45,373 bases of DNA, from positions 1 through 45,373 of the IMG/VR virus record IMGVR_UViG_3300017963_000379. One strand, written 5' to 3'. The position numbers and the translations under genes were made by a program. The notes below the pieces were generated by a model that was given only the letters and a program-made list of their open reading frames with translations, had not been told where the DNA came from and searched no databases. Shown here piece after piece: positions 32,865 to 42,600 of the stretch (the stretch's first letter is position 1; each line of letters opens with the position of its first letter). Origin of the DNA: a virus.

Positions 32865-33275
32865 ATGAATATTGTTGAGTTTTTAAGAAACCAATCTCAA
32901 GAGAAAACTCATTTTATAACTGTTTTTAAAAGCATAGATTTAGAATCTTCCCCAAAGCTTTTAAAACAGGTTTCGGATAGGATGGATATACTAAAAGAGA
33001 AAATTAATCATTCTAGATCTCGAGAGGCGCATTTAAAAGATTTAGTTGCAGACGTTACAAGTGCAATTAAAACGTTAGAGATTGCAAAAGTAGATGAAGA
33101 AGATATAGAACAATTAAGAGGCTGGAGAGAAGAACTTTTTGAGATGATAGATAACATTAATTATAAAGAGATGGAAGATAAAATAAGAAGGCTTTCAAAA
33201 ATTAAAAATAGGGTTAAGTCAAGATCTCCGTTTATGAATAAGATTAAATCGGAGTTCTCAAATGATTTTAAATAG
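32865..33275 (+). CDS. coiled-coil baseplate-region protein
   Basis: A 136-residue protein, almost all helix with heptads from about residue 28 to 125 (LKQVSDRMDILKEKINHSRSREAHLKDLVADV...). It lies between spike and gp25-like genes and overlaps the latter by 14 bases. It may brace the wedge or act as a chaperone. No family is recognised. Confidence 0.6.
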   Translation: MNIVEFLRNQSQEKTHFITVFKSIDLESSPKLLKQVSDRMDILKEKINHSRSREAHLKDLVADVTSAIKTLEIAKVDEEDIEQLRGWREELFEMIDNINYKEMEDKIRRLSKIKNRVKSRSPFMNKIKSEFSNDFK

Positions 33276-33702
33276 AGAAGTTTTAGGAAAAGGCTTTAAG
33301 TTTCCTTTTAGAATAGGAGGAGATTCTTTAAGCCATGACGGACCAGAACAATCTAAATATGAAGAGCATGTTTTAGATCGTGTAAAACTTAATTTGCTTT
33401 CTAGGTACAAAAGCAGAAGATACCAAAGACACCTCGGTAATAGAATACATGAATTACCATTTGAGGACCTTGTTAGAAGTCCTGGGTTGGCAAGAGAGCT
33501 TGTAGAAGATGCTTTTGAACAAGAGCCTATGGTTCAAATAGAAAGCATAAATGCACAAGCAGACAGAAATAGAAGTATTTTATTTGTATATGTAGATGTT
33601 TACTTTATAGCCACATCCCAAAAGGCAAATCTTGTATTCCCCTTTTATAAGGGAAATCAAGATCGTCCTTCTATAAAAGAAGTCCAAGTAGAATATGAAT
33701 AG
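33262..33702 (+). CDS. gp25-like baseplate wedge protein (GPW family)
   Basis: A 146-residue protein of the usual size with FKFPFRIGGDSLSHDGPEQSKYEEHVLDRVKLNLLSR, RRYQRHLGNRIHELPFE and a C-terminal strand (ILFVYVDVYFIATSQKANLVFPFY), as in T4 gp25/P2 gpW. It joins the sheath to the baseplate wedge. No lysozyme catalytic residues are recognised. Confidence 0.85.
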   Translation: MILNREVLGKGFKFPFRIGGDSLSHDGPEQSKYEEHVLDRVKLNLLSRYKSRRYQRHLGNRIHELPFEDLVRSPGLARELVEDAFEQEPMVQIESINAQADRNRSILFVYVDVYFIATSQKANLVFPFYKGNQDRPSIKEVQVEYE

Positions 33703-33710
33703 AGGCTAAA

Positions 33711-35615
33711 ATGGCATCAACAGCAGTTCCTCCTATTGACTATACAAGTCGAGACGAAGATTCTACAAAAAATTTAATGGTAGAAAGAAAGCCATTTCTA
33801 ACTCCGGAATGGACAGACGATAATGACTTTGATTTAGGGATGGCAGTTATAGATGAGTTTTCTGCTGCTGCTGCTATTATGCACTTCTATTTAGATAGAG
33901 CAGCAGGGGAAGGTTTTGCAGAGACTTGCATAAAAAGGGAAAGCCTTCAGAAACTTTTCTGGTGGTGGAATATTCCTGCATCTGTTCCTGCGACTGTTAC
34001 TTTAAAGTTTTCAATTGAGAATTCTTTAAAGGCAGATATTTTAATTCCAATTGAAACACAATGCCAAACAGTATCTTCTGAGTCTCCTGTTTATTTTGAA
34101 ACAGATGCGGATTTAACTTTAGAATATGCTTTACTTACAGCAGACTCAGACGGATCTACTACTGTTTATTGTCCTGTTACTAATTTTGTTGCAGGACAAA
34201 CCGTAGAAATTGGAGACGACGATAGTTCGTCAATTCAAAGGGTTATTCAGTCTGTTGGCGTGAACTATGTTGTTTTAACGTCTGCTGTTGCAGTTGGATT
34301 TACTACTGCACAGAATGCTTATATCTCTGCTTTAACAGGAACAGTTACTGCGACAGAAGGAAAAGCGGGGGAAGAAAGCCTTGCAAATTCCGATGGAACA
34401 GAATTTCAAAAACGCAGATCCCAATCAGATTCTATTATTGACGATAGCCTTGTTCTTGTTATAGACGAAGGAGGCGGAGATGTAGATTGGGACGCACAAG
34501 AAACATTTTATGACAGCTTATCTACAGATACACATTTTATATGGAAAAGAAAATGGGATGGAACAATTGAAACTGTAACTGGTGATGGTGCACAAGGTAA
34601 AATTCCAACATCTGGCGCAATCATGAAATTTACATATAGAGAAGGAGGAGGCTCTAGAGGAAATGTTGGAACGGGGACTATAACACAAATAAATGATCAA
34701 ATACTAGTTGCTGGAACTCCTGTAAATGTTGCTGTAACAAATGAAGCAGATGCATCGGGCGGATCTGAAGAAATGGATTTGCCAGAAGCAAAGATTCGTG
34801 GTCCTGAAATTATTAGGACAAACGACCGTTATGTTAGTACGCCAGATTTTATAGCAGGGGCTAAAAGTGTTTCTGGTGTTGGCAATGCAAATGCCGTTAG
34901 AGTTACAGAGCCAGGAGTTGAATATAATGTAAAGGCCTATATTATTCCTACAGGGGGAGGCCTACCATCTACAGCTTTAAAGAATGCAGTAGAAGCAGAG
35001 TTATTATCTAAGTGTGAAATAAGGACTGTTCCAAAGGTTTTTGATCCGGGATTGGCTAGGGTTCAGATAGGTGGGACAGTTCATGTGTTTAGTAATTATA
35101 TTCAATCTATAGTAGAAGAAGCAGTACAAGATGCGCTTGAAGAATTTTTTACTGCTTCAAACCAAGAGTTTGGTGCAGATGTTAGAGAATCAGATGTTAG
35201 CAGGGTTATAGATGAAGTTGATGGTGTTGATTATGTGAATATCACAAAACTAACTTTATTTGTAGATTCTACAGATATTGATTTAGAAATATGGACTGGC
35301 GACGCAACATTTAGCGATGTAATTGTTGGATCTGCTGTTGGAAGTGAAACATGGACAATTGTTTTTGATTCTGCAACTACATTTAATGTTCGCGGGACTG
35401 TTTCTGGCGTACAGATTGCTACTGGGACGCTAGGAACACAGTATGTAAGCGATAATGGAGAGGTTACATTTACTATAACTGCTGGCGGGACGCCTATGGC
35501 AATAGGAGATAAGGCTACTTTTAGAACATCCCAATACAGAGGAAATATTGCGATACTAGATGATGAGATTCCGGTTCTGGAACTCAATGACTTAGTATAT
35601 TCGGGCGGAGGCTAG
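33711..35615 (+). CDS. baseplate assembly protein (gpJ-like wedge)
   Basis: A 634-residue protein of the J-like wedge family. The N-terminus reads PIDYTSRDEDSTKNLMVERK...FDLGMAVIDEFSAAAAIMHFYLDRAAGEGFAETCIKRESLQKLFWWWNIP, then VTLKFSIEN, a long insert (about 150-350) and a C-terminal part GLARVQIGGTVHVFSNYIQSIVEEAVQDALEEFF...VRESDVSRVIDEVDGVDYVNI. This order is typical. It is longer than P2 gpJ owing to the insert and an extra beta end (about 515-634). Confidence 0.85.
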   Translation: MASTAVPPIDYTSRDEDSTKNLMVERKPFLTPEWTDDNDFDLGMAVIDEFSAAAAIMHFYLDRAAGEGFAETCIKRESLQKLFWWWNIPASVPATVTLKFSIENSLKADILIPIETQCQTVSSESPVYFETDADLTLEYALLTADSDGSTTVYCPVTNFVAGQTVEIGDDDSSSIQRVIQSVGVNYVVLTSAVAVGFTTAQNAYISALTGTVTATEGKAGEESLANSDGTEFQKRRSQSDSIIDDSLVLVIDEGGGDVDWDAQETFYDSLSTDTHFIWKRKWDGTIETVTGDGAQGKIPTSGAIMKFTYREGGGSRGNVGTGTITQINDQILVAGTPVNVAVTNEADASGGSEEMDLPEAKIRGPEIIRTNDRYVSTPDFIAGAKSVSGVGNANAVRVTEPGVEYNVKAYIIPTGGGLPSTALKNAVEAELLSKCEIRTVPKVFDPGLARVQIGGTVHVFSNYIQSIVEEAVQDALEEFFTASNQEFGADVRESDVSRVIDEVDGVDYVNITKLTLFVDSTDIDLEIWTGDATFSDVIVGSAVGSETWTIVFDSATTFNVRGTVSGVQIATGTLGTQYVSDNGEVTFTITAGGTPMAIGDKATFRTSQYRGNIAILDDEIPVLELNDLVYSGGG

Positions 35616-35616
35616 A

Positions 35617-37644
35617 ATGGCTTTTGATAAAACACTTATGGTTCCTATATATCAGGCTGGAGCTGGAGCCGGAAATATTTTAAAAATTACATCTACAGGA
35701 AAGACGTTAGAATCTATTGTTGGAGAAGAAGTAGATTCTAACTCTAATCAGTATGGCCCTTTAAATCCTGCATTTGTTTGGAATGGAAATGTATTTCTGC
35801 CTATCGGCAGAGGTGGACAGAATACATTGGGATTTGTTGGCTATTTAAATCACAACGATGAACTTGGATTTTTATTAGGGGAAGATATGCGGAATAAAAT
35901 TCTCCCATTTGGAGATAAAGTTTTATTCTTAAGCTATCAATATGTAGAGAGCGGAAGTAGCCCTTTTAATCGCGACGGAAACCATTTTGTTAAAACTTAT
36001 ACTGGTCACTTATATGATGTATGTATAAGAGGCGAGGAAGTATTTTGGACGCAATATCAAAGAGCATATAAATGGAATTATCCTTTTACTGTCGCTCCTT
36101 CTGCTCTAACAGGAATGCCTAATTATGGATTCTGTATAGTAGAATTTAAAGGAGATGTTTATATAATTGCTTCTAACGGTGGAAACCAATATGTTCAGCT
36201 ATTTAAATGGAATGGTGTAACCTGGGCGCAAGTTGGTAGTGATTTCGATACTGGCGGATCCGGGATGCAAATTATAAATATCCAATGGGTTGCTTTTCAA
36301 TATAACGAAAAGCTTTGGCTTGTTGTACAACAAAGAATTGGTTTTCAAAGAGTAAGATGTTGGGAAATTGATGTTACTACTGGAAACTTTACAGAACATA
36401 ATTCAGACGTTCCTGCAAACCTAAAAGTTAATGCTGCTGCGCAAGCTGCTACTATTGTTGTACCAGACGATACAGGATCAAGTAGGCAAATATTTCTTCT
36501 GTTTACTTATGTACAAAGCTATGTTTCTAACGTTTGGTACTTATACGAATTTGCAGACGGAAGCGAATGGTCATTAGTTAATTCTGGAACAGAAAGATTT
36601 TCTTGTCCGTATGGCGCTGCTATATGGGATAAAGACGCAAAAGGGGCGAGAATTGGAGAGTCAAGTCAAAATATAGCGGGGCATGTTGACTTTGAAGTGC
36701 ACGTTGCAAATTTACAATCTAATGGAAGTGTTGACATAGATCCTAGGTATAAGAAAAGTCCTTCTGCTACAGATTTTCCGCCTTATTCCCAGTGTACAGA
36801 AATGACTGGCGTTGGAAGCGAAGGAAAAACAAGTTTAGCGTCTATTCCTACTGGTATAACTACTCTTGCTCATTTATCTGATGATTGGGCGGATTCAATT
36901 CTAAATGCAAATCTTTGGGAAATAGTTAATACTTGTATTAATGGTGCATCCTTAATTAGAGATTATGGTATAGGTTATTCTTATGCTGCACATGATTATT
37001 CTATAGTAGAAGATTCTGGAATTATAAGATTTCCGGATTCGACTACAGGTCCGCCAAAAACAGGAATTGCTTTAAAAAGTAAATGGTGGATGACTGGAGC
37101 TTTCCAAATTGATATAGAATTACAAAATCTTACATATCTTTATTCAAGTGCAAGCGATTTTGGGGCACTTGCGCTATTTATTAAAGAAAGAACACATAAG
37201 GGATATGGAATATTAATATTTAAAAGAAGTGCCGGAGTTTATAAAGCAAAGCCTTTTGTTTTCCAGCAAAATACTTCTCCTGCAACTAAAGGAAGCGATT
37301 CTACTCACACATTATCAGATGGAGAGAAAATAAGAATAGTAAGAAACGCATCCGACGTTTGGAAACTTACTGCAGATCCGGATACTGCAAACGAAACACT
37401 TACATTAGGCGTTAATCCTAATTATGATGGTCCGGTTCAGATATTTATCTGTGGATTATCTTTAGAAATAAACTTTGTAGCAAGTGATCCAGGACCTGCA
37501 TTTGGTCCTATCGTTGTTTCTGGCGCTGGAGCGTTAGGAAAATACGATGGTGCATTAAAACACGATTTTGCATGGGATGTTGTTACAGACTTAGGGGGAG
37601 GATATACAGGTTTAACAAGGCTATTTGCAGATGCAATTTCATAG
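35617..37644 (+). CDS. large adhesin-like protein (beta-propeller plus lectin-like domain)
   Basis: A 675-residue protein. The first about 345 residues repeat W-containing beta units (FVWNGNVFLPIGRGG, DVYIIASNGGNQYVQLFKWNGVTWAQVGS, LWLVVQQRIGFQRVRCWEIDVTTGNF), as in a beta-propeller. A linker follows, then residues about 415-640 (LSDDWADSILNANLWEIVNTCINGAS..., GALALFIKERTHKGYGILIF) resemble a concanavalin/LamG-type carbohydrate-binding fold. It lies among baseplate genes, so it may be a receptor-binding protein. No catalytic motif is seen. Confidence 0.6.
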   Translation: MAFDKTLMVPIYQAGAGAGNILKITSTGKTLESIVGEEVDSNSNQYGPLNPAFVWNGNVFLPIGRGGQNTLGFVGYLNHNDELGFLLGEDMRNKILPFGDKVLFLSYQYVESGSSPFNRDGNHFVKTYTGHLYDVCIRGEEVFWTQYQRAYKWNYPFTVAPSALTGMPNYGFCIVEFKGDVYIIASNGGNQYVQLFKWNGVTWAQVGSDFDTGGSGMQIINIQWVAFQYNEKLWLVVQQRIGFQRVRCWEIDVTTGNFTEHNSDVPANLKVNAAAQAATIVVPDDTGSSRQIFLLFTYVQSYVSNVWYLYEFADGSEWSLVNSGTERFSCPYGAAIWDKDAKGARIGESSQNIAGHVDFEVHVANLQSNGSVDIDPRYKKSPSATDFPPYSQCTEMTGVGSEGKTSLASIPTGITTLAHLSDDWADSILNANLWEIVNTCINGASLIRDYGIGYSYAAHDYSIVEDSGIIRFPDSTTGPPKTGIALKSKWWMTGAFQIDIELQNLTYLYSSASDFGALALFIKERTHKGYGILIFKRSAGVYKAKPFVFQQNTSPATKGSDSTHTLSDGEKIRIVRNASDVWKLTADPDTANETLTLGVNPNYDGPVQIFICGLSLEINFVASDPGPAFGPIVVSGAGALGKYDGALKHDFAWDVVTDLGGGYTGLTRLFADAIS

Positions 37645-37653
37645 GATAATACT

Positions 37654-38046
37654 ATGTCAAAATATCCTCAAACTAATGGGCCTCCTGTTTTACTTTGGAA
37701 GGATGGGCAAGGTTATCCTCAAGAGCCAGGTCCTCCAGTAGATGTTGATACAAGTGTTATAGTAGAGCCTAGAATAACAAATTTCACACAAAGAGTTGGA
37801 ACCAATGTTGGAGACTTGGTTGGAAATGTTTATAACACAACAGGAGCCCCTATAACACTTGTTAGTGTAGAAGTTTCTACTACAGGAGCAGCAGGTCCTT
37901 GGGAACCTTGTGATATTCTTTTTACGGATGGGGCATACGTTTTCCCGACTACAGGGGATGCAGACGGAGAACCGTTTAACGTTCCTATTCAAATTAATGT
38001 AGTTTTTGCCGGATATGTGTATTTTAAAATTGAGATATCGTACTAA
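37654..38046 (+). CDS. small Ig-like structural protein
   Basis: A 130-residue protein. A Pro/Gly-rich N-terminus (QTNGPPVLLWKDGQGYPQEPGPP) precedes a beta sandwich of about 90 residues (RITNFTQRVGTNVGDLVGNVYNTTGAPITLVSVEVSTTG...VYFKIEISY). The stop overlaps the next start (TAATG). It is probably part of the baseplate or fibre attached to the 38046 protein. No family is recognised. Confidence 0.55.
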   Translation: MSKYPQTNGPPVLLWKDGQGYPQEPGPPVDVDTSVIVEPRITNFTQRVGTNVGDLVGNVYNTTGAPITLVSVEVSTTGAAGPWEPCDILFTDGAYVFPTTGDADGEPFNVPIQINVVFAGYVYFKIEISY

Positions 38047-39596
38047 TGGCTACTTCCACTCATATAAACGGTCCATTCTACTTTGCTTCTGTGCCTGAAG
38101 CAGTAGCTAATCTTACTGTTTCAAACTTACAGGCAAGAAGAGGGTTAGAAGGACCTCAGATTATTTTAACGTGGACTAAGCCTGTAAAATATGATCAGCT
38201 CAACAGGCTTAGAATTGTCCGTAAAATGGGATCTTATCCAGATGATGAAACGGATGGGAAAATAGCTTTAGATACAACAAATGTACAGTTAGAATACTAC
38301 ACAGATTTCCCAGGATACGGACCAGAATATTTTTATTATAAAGTTTTCTGTAGAAGAGGATCTAGCTGGATTTCTACATACTTAAACGAAGTTGTAGAAC
38401 TTGCACATGATACACAAAGCGAATTACAAGATAAGTTTTTTAGAGAGCTTGGAGAACCATTTACTACTTTTGATAAAGAAAGATTTGGTTCGCAACAAAG
38501 AGTTTTAGAATCTGCGGATTTAGATATATACGAAAAGATTTTACTTGCAGAAGATGGGGAAACAGACCAAGGAGAGTTTAGAAGGTTCTTAAAGCTTCCG
38601 AACCTTATCTTTAACGAAATACTTGCTTTAACAAGGGCAATAGCTACAAGAGACGGGCTAGGCGTTGTACACGATGTTAAAAGAACAAAGCCACAATATT
38701 TAGATTATATTGCAAAGCTTTATGGTTGGAGATTTAATTTCGATCTTCCTGTTGGTGCAGCAAGACAAGAAATTATAGATCTTCCAGATGTGTATAGAAA
38801 GAAGGGAAGAGAAGACATAACAACTCAATTTATAAATAACATTCTTGCAGGACACACAGTAACAATAGTTATATTTGACGATGTGCTTGATTGGAATGAT
38901 TATCCAGATGGTTCTTTTTTAGATACAACAGATTTAGTTAGCGAGGTTAATTTTCTAACATCATTAAGTGATATTTATGTAATTGTAGATAATCTTGGTA
39001 CGTCTACAATAGGTTTTAACCAGATTGGAATTAATGTTGTACCAGATACTACAAAGAAAATAAAAGCTTCTGAAATAAGGAAGCTAGAAAACATTATGGA
39101 AGACTTTTTCAGTGTTCTAGACGATGTTTTTATTATTGTGCATCAAACATTTACTTTAAATTATCCTACAGATTTTACTACTGCCGGAGTTAACTGGATT
39201 AATTTTGAGTTAACTGTTGGCGGGAAAACATATATTCAGCTATGGGACTACTTTGGTTTAGGTCAGGGGGATGCTGAATGGGATTATGGTTTAACACCTA
39301 CTCCACTAGCAAGCGATACGCTATTAACAGATGAACAATATAGGGCAGTACCTAGAAACGTTGTTTATGCGGATGCGAGTTGGGTTCCAACTTCTACTCC
39401 TGGTAAAAAGGTTTTGGTTAGATGCTTTGTAGATAAAGATGTAATAACAAGCCTTTATAATAGAGAAGTTGGTTTGTTTGGCGGAGGATCTTTAGCTGTA
39501 GATACAGGAACGTTACTTGCAGAAAAGTTTTTCCCTCTGCGTTTTGTAAATGATAGTGTTAGGTATATTGTAGATTTTAGAATTCAATTCCCTTAG
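38046..39596 (+). CDS. tail protein I-like baseplate protein with FnIII domain
   Basis: A 516-residue protein. Residues about 15-115 are a fibronectin-III-like domain (VANLTVSNLQARRGLEGPQIILTWTKPVKYDQLNRLRIVRKMG, YFYYKVFCRRGSSWIS). Residues about 185-275 resemble gpI-type tail proteins (LALTRAIATRDGLGVVHD, PQYLDYIAKLYGW, LPVGAARQEIIDLPDVYRKKGREDITTQFIN). A beta-rich C-terminus follows. In P2, gpI lies between gpJ and the fibre, as here. FnIII fusion is unusual. Confidence 0.65.
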   Translation: MATSTHINGPFYFASVPEAVANLTVSNLQARRGLEGPQIILTWTKPVKYDQLNRLRIVRKMGSYPDDETDGKIALDTTNVQLEYYTDFPGYGPEYFYYKVFCRRGSSWISTYLNEVVELAHDTQSELQDKFFRELGEPFTTFDKERFGSQQRVLESADLDIYEKILLAEDGETDQGEFRRFLKLPNLIFNEILALTRAIATRDGLGVVHDVKRTKPQYLDYIAKLYGWRFNFDLPVGAARQEIIDLPDVYRKKGREDITTQFINNILAGHTVTIVIFDDVLDWNDYPDGSFLDTTDLVSEVNFLTSLSDIYVIVDNLGTSTIGFNQIGINVVPDTTKKIKASEIRKLENIMEDFFSVLDDVFIIVHQTFTLNYPTDFTTAGVNWINFELTVGGKTYIQLWDYFGLGQGDAEWDYGLTPTPLASDTLLTDEQYRAVPRNVVYADASWVPTSTPGKKVLVRCFVDKDVITSLYNREVGLFGGGSLAVDTGTLLAEKFFPLRFVNDSVRYIVDFRIQFP

Positions 39597-39623
39597 CAAC
39601 AGCAAAAGCATAAGGAGTAAAAG

Positions 39624-41837
39624 ATGGGAGTTCGTAATGCTGTTATTTCTAGAGATATATTTGACGAAGAAAAAGAATATGTATATCCAATAGCTCAGCG
39701 TGGGCCTAATAAGCCTCTTGTGGATGCAGATTTTAACGATGGATGGGAATCTATTGCCACAAGAATCCAGAGGGTTATGCAAATCTTTGGAGATGGTTCT
39801 CCTAATAATGGTTTTAAAATAGAAGAGTCTGGTGTAAGTAACGTTAATAATTTTACTGTTAAAGGTGGGGACGGAACACTAGATGGGGCAGGAAGAATAA
39901 CGGAAAAAGGTTTGCTCTGTCTTTTAAAAAGCGATGTAGAGTGGAATAGCCTTTTATCTGACGCGGATAAGATACATGACCAATCTACTGGTTTAACTAC
40001 TACAAAGCTTACTAACACAGGAGCAAATTGGAATACAAATGAGTTAGCGGGAAGGCTGTTAGTTCCCAATACTGCAAACGGAACAACATTTACAATTGCT
40101 TCAAATACTGCAACAGAAATAACAATATCCGCAGGAGATATGACAACTGTTGCGTCTGCTGGAGATACATATAGAGTAGAGCCATCAACTCCTAGTGGAG
40201 TAAGAACAGATATTGTTTACTTAGATATCTATCTTGATGAAATTGATAGTGACGAGGATACAAACTTAAAACATCCGCTTAGTGGAGGATCTAGCTTTAC
40301 TTCTTGCTTAAGAAATAAGCTAAAACATATTGTAAAGGTAAGGGAAAATAGTTCTACACTTCCTACAAGTCCAACAACAGATGTAGACGGGAATGTTCAC
40401 TATTATGTGAAGCTTGCAACGCTTACTAGGGATGCTAATAATACAATTACTGCATCTGAAATTGCAGATAATGTAGTTAGGGATATTTATAGCATAGCTG
40501 ACATTAGGGCAGAGGTTATTGCAGCTAGAGGAACTGCTGCGGATTTAGATACTAGGTTAGATCAGTCTTTAGAAGAGAATGGGGATTTAAAGGCTAATAC
40601 TGTTGGCAGTTCTCAAATAACAAATGGTGCAATAGTTAACGAAGACGTTAATGCTTCTGCAGATATTAACCAGACAAAAATAGGAGATAGTGATACTGTA
40701 GACGATTCGTTTGCTGGCGTTCCGGCAGACTTAGAAGATGATTTAAACGAGATTAGGACAAAAATAAAAGATGCTAAGGGAACAACTAACTGGGACGATG
40801 CAGTAACAGATACACTTGAGAATGTTGTTTCTGAAGTACAAACTGCGAGAGGTACACAAGCAGACTTAGATACTAGGTTAGATGTAGCACTTAACGAAGA
40901 CGGAAGTTTAAAGCCTGTTTCTGTTATTAACCAAGTTCCAAGGCTTGCATCGGAGCCTTCTTTATTATTCTATCCAAAGGACGGAAGTTCTACAAATACA
41001 TATAGGCTTCATATGTTCCGTGGAGGCTTTACCAGAGAATATGGACAGGCAAATACAGTAAACGGTCCGTATGTTAATCTAGACCTTTCACATGGTAGCT
41101 ATCCTTTAGATGTGGTTGTGGGAGCTGCTGCGGGGCCTGGCGGATCTGATAACCAAGCTGCATCTCAAACGTTTGCACAGAAATGGATGTATATTTATTT
41201 AATTGGGAAAGACGATGGAAGCATTGCATTAGTTGCGTCCGACCCTGCGAGAACACCATTTGGACAAGGTCCTCTGTTAGATACTTCTAGCTATGACTTC
41301 CCAACTAATGGATGGAAATACTGGAAGTTTATTTGCGCAGTAAGAAACAGAAGTGCTGCTGGATGGGACTTGGTTCCTATAAGAAAGAAGGGAAAGCATT
41401 GTTCTTATGAACAGGCACATAGTGTACAGACAGGAGGTTTCCCAGTAGGCAGAACACAGTATAGTATTGCAACTAGAATTCCCCCTACTTCTATGCGGGC
41501 AAACCTTATGCTAGATGTACTTATTTACAATGGTGCAACTGGCATTTTAGAAATTTCTCCTGCATCTGCTGTTTCTGCTGGCGAAACAATGCTTATGCAG
41601 GATCCAACTCCAACAGATCCTAATGCAATGGTTTGGAAACTTAAGGCAGATGCAGGTCATGCAAATCCTTCTGGTGACATACAAAAAGATTCTAATACAG
41701 GATGGTGTGCAACAGATGACGCACAAAGAATAGATATTACTGCTGCCTGGAACTCAACAGGCACAGCGGAATGGGAAGTATTTGTATTAGGATATGAAGA
41801 GTTTGTTGATCAAGAAGATAGTGAAATGAGCTTCTAG
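39624..41837 (+). CDS. tail fibre protein with duplicated module
   Basis: A 737-residue protein. The N-terminus (GPNKPLVDADFNDGWESIATRIQRVM) is the attachment module common in fibres. The middle has two copies of EVxxARGTxADLDTRLDxxL (about 298-316 and 405-423), with an EIRTKIKDAKGTTNW unit between, and TVGSSQITNGAIVNEDVNASADINQTKI, a typical shaft repeat. The C-terminal about 280 residues are a beta-rich receptor-type tip ending in EWEVFVLGYEE. Ribosome site AAGGAG. Confidence 0.8.
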   Translation: MGVRNAVISRDIFDEEKEYVYPIAQRGPNKPLVDADFNDGWESIATRIQRVMQIFGDGSPNNGFKIEESGVSNVNNFTVKGGDGTLDGAGRITEKGLLCLLKSDVEWNSLLSDADKIHDQSTGLTTTKLTNTGANWNTNELAGRLLVPNTANGTTFTIASNTATEITISAGDMTTVASAGDTYRVEPSTPSGVRTDIVYLDIYLDEIDSDEDTNLKHPLSGGSSFTSCLRNKLKHIVKVRENSSTLPTSPTTDVDGNVHYYVKLATLTRDANNTITASEIADNVVRDIYSIADIRAEVIAARGTAADLDTRLDQSLEENGDLKANTVGSSQITNGAIVNEDVNASADINQTKIGDSDTVDDSFAGVPADLEDDLNEIRTKIKDAKGTTNWDDAVTDTLENVVSEVQTARGTQADLDTRLDVALNEDGSLKPVSVINQVPRLASEPSLLFYPKDGSSTNTYRLHMFRGGFTREYGQANTVNGPYVNLDLSHGSYPLDVVVGAAAGPGGSDNQAASQTFAQKWMYIYLIGKDDGSIALVASDPARTPFGQGPLLDTSSYDFPTNGWKYWKFICAVRNRSAAGWDLVPIRKKGKHCSYEQAHSVQTGGFPVGRTQYSIATRIPPTSMRANLMLDVLIYNGATGILEISPASAVSAGETMLMQDPTPTDPNAMVWKLKADAGHANPSGDIQKDSNTGWCATDDAQRIDITAAWNSTGTAEWEVFVLGYEEFVDQEDSEMSF

Positions 41838-41849
41838 GAGTCTTAAAAA

Positions 41850-42275
41850 ATGCCAGAAAAAATAAAAGAAAGAGACAATTATAGGTCTTTTGCTGTTATA
41901 GATCAGAAAAAAGATTTTCTTGCTTTGACAACAAGGGCAAAGAAGATACACCAAATTAAGTTAAAGTATCCAGAACCAGACTACAAGGTTTGGGATATAA
42001 CAGGAAATGACGAAGTCCCAGTTCCGAAAGGTGGAACTAGTAAAGATATTACTATAGATGAAAATGGCGATTGGAAAGTTAAAACAACACAAGAGCAAAT
42101 TGCAAATAGAAAGAAACAGCTAAGGATTAAACAGCTTAAACTTATTATTGTAGAACTAAATGTAAAGAAAGATAAAGCAGAAACTATGGGCTCCGGATAT
42201 ACACAGATAGTTACGGATATAGAACAAAATATTAGCATCGCACAAAAGGAGCTTGACGAATTGGAAGGTTCGTAA
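41850..42275 (+). CDS. fibre-associated protein with helical tail
   Basis: A 141-residue protein. A short N-terminal beta part (NYRSFAVIDQKKDFLALTTRAKKIHQIK) is followed by a helix pair (ANRKKQLRIKQLKLIIVELNVKKDKA...YTQIVTDIEQNISIAQKELDELEGS). Size and place after the fibre suit an assembly chaperone of the U/Tfa kind, but no family motif is seen. Confidence 0.5.
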   Translation: MPEKIKERDNYRSFAVIDQKKDFLALTTRAKKIHQIKLKYPEPDYKVWDITGNDEVPVPKGGTSKDITIDENGDWKVKTTQEQIANRKKQLRIKQLKLIIVELNVKKDKAETMGSGYTQIVTDIEQNISIAQKELDELEGS

Positions 42276-42276
42276 A

Positions 42277-42561
42277 ATGCCGGATGAAGCTAACACTACT
42301 GGTTCTAACGAACCTCTTGGAATCGATGTTGTTAGTTTTATAGAGTGGAGGGCGGAAACAAAGAATGAACTAAAATGGATTAGAAATGAAATTGGAAGTG
42401 TTGCTAAAACACAGAAAGAGGTAGCAAAAAATGTAGCAGCAAATAAAACATCAATTGATGTTCTTACTGCAAAGGTTACTCTTTATGCAGCAGCAGCAGG
42501 AACTATATGTGGCTTAGTGGTTACAATAAGTATTCTAGTTCTACAAGCGATATTGAAGTAA
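42277..42561 (+). CDS. XhlA-like membrane protein
   Basis: A 94-residue protein: an acidic helix (IEWRAETKNELKWIRNEIGSVAKTQKEVAKNV, about 21-53), then one C-terminal membrane segment (about 66-92, VTLYAAAAGTICGLVVTISILVLQAIL). This layout matches XhlA/BhlA-type lysis accessory proteins. ATG 42277 is chosen, one base after the previous stop. It opens the putative lysis module. Confidence 0.6.
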   Translation: MPDEANTTGSNEPLGIDVVSFIEWRAETKNELKWIRNEIGSVAKTQKEVAKNVAANKTSIDVLTAKVTLYAAAAGTICGLVVTISILVLQAILK

Positions 42562-42600
42562 TAAGGTAAAAAGAAAGAGCCATGAAAGGGGGATACATCC

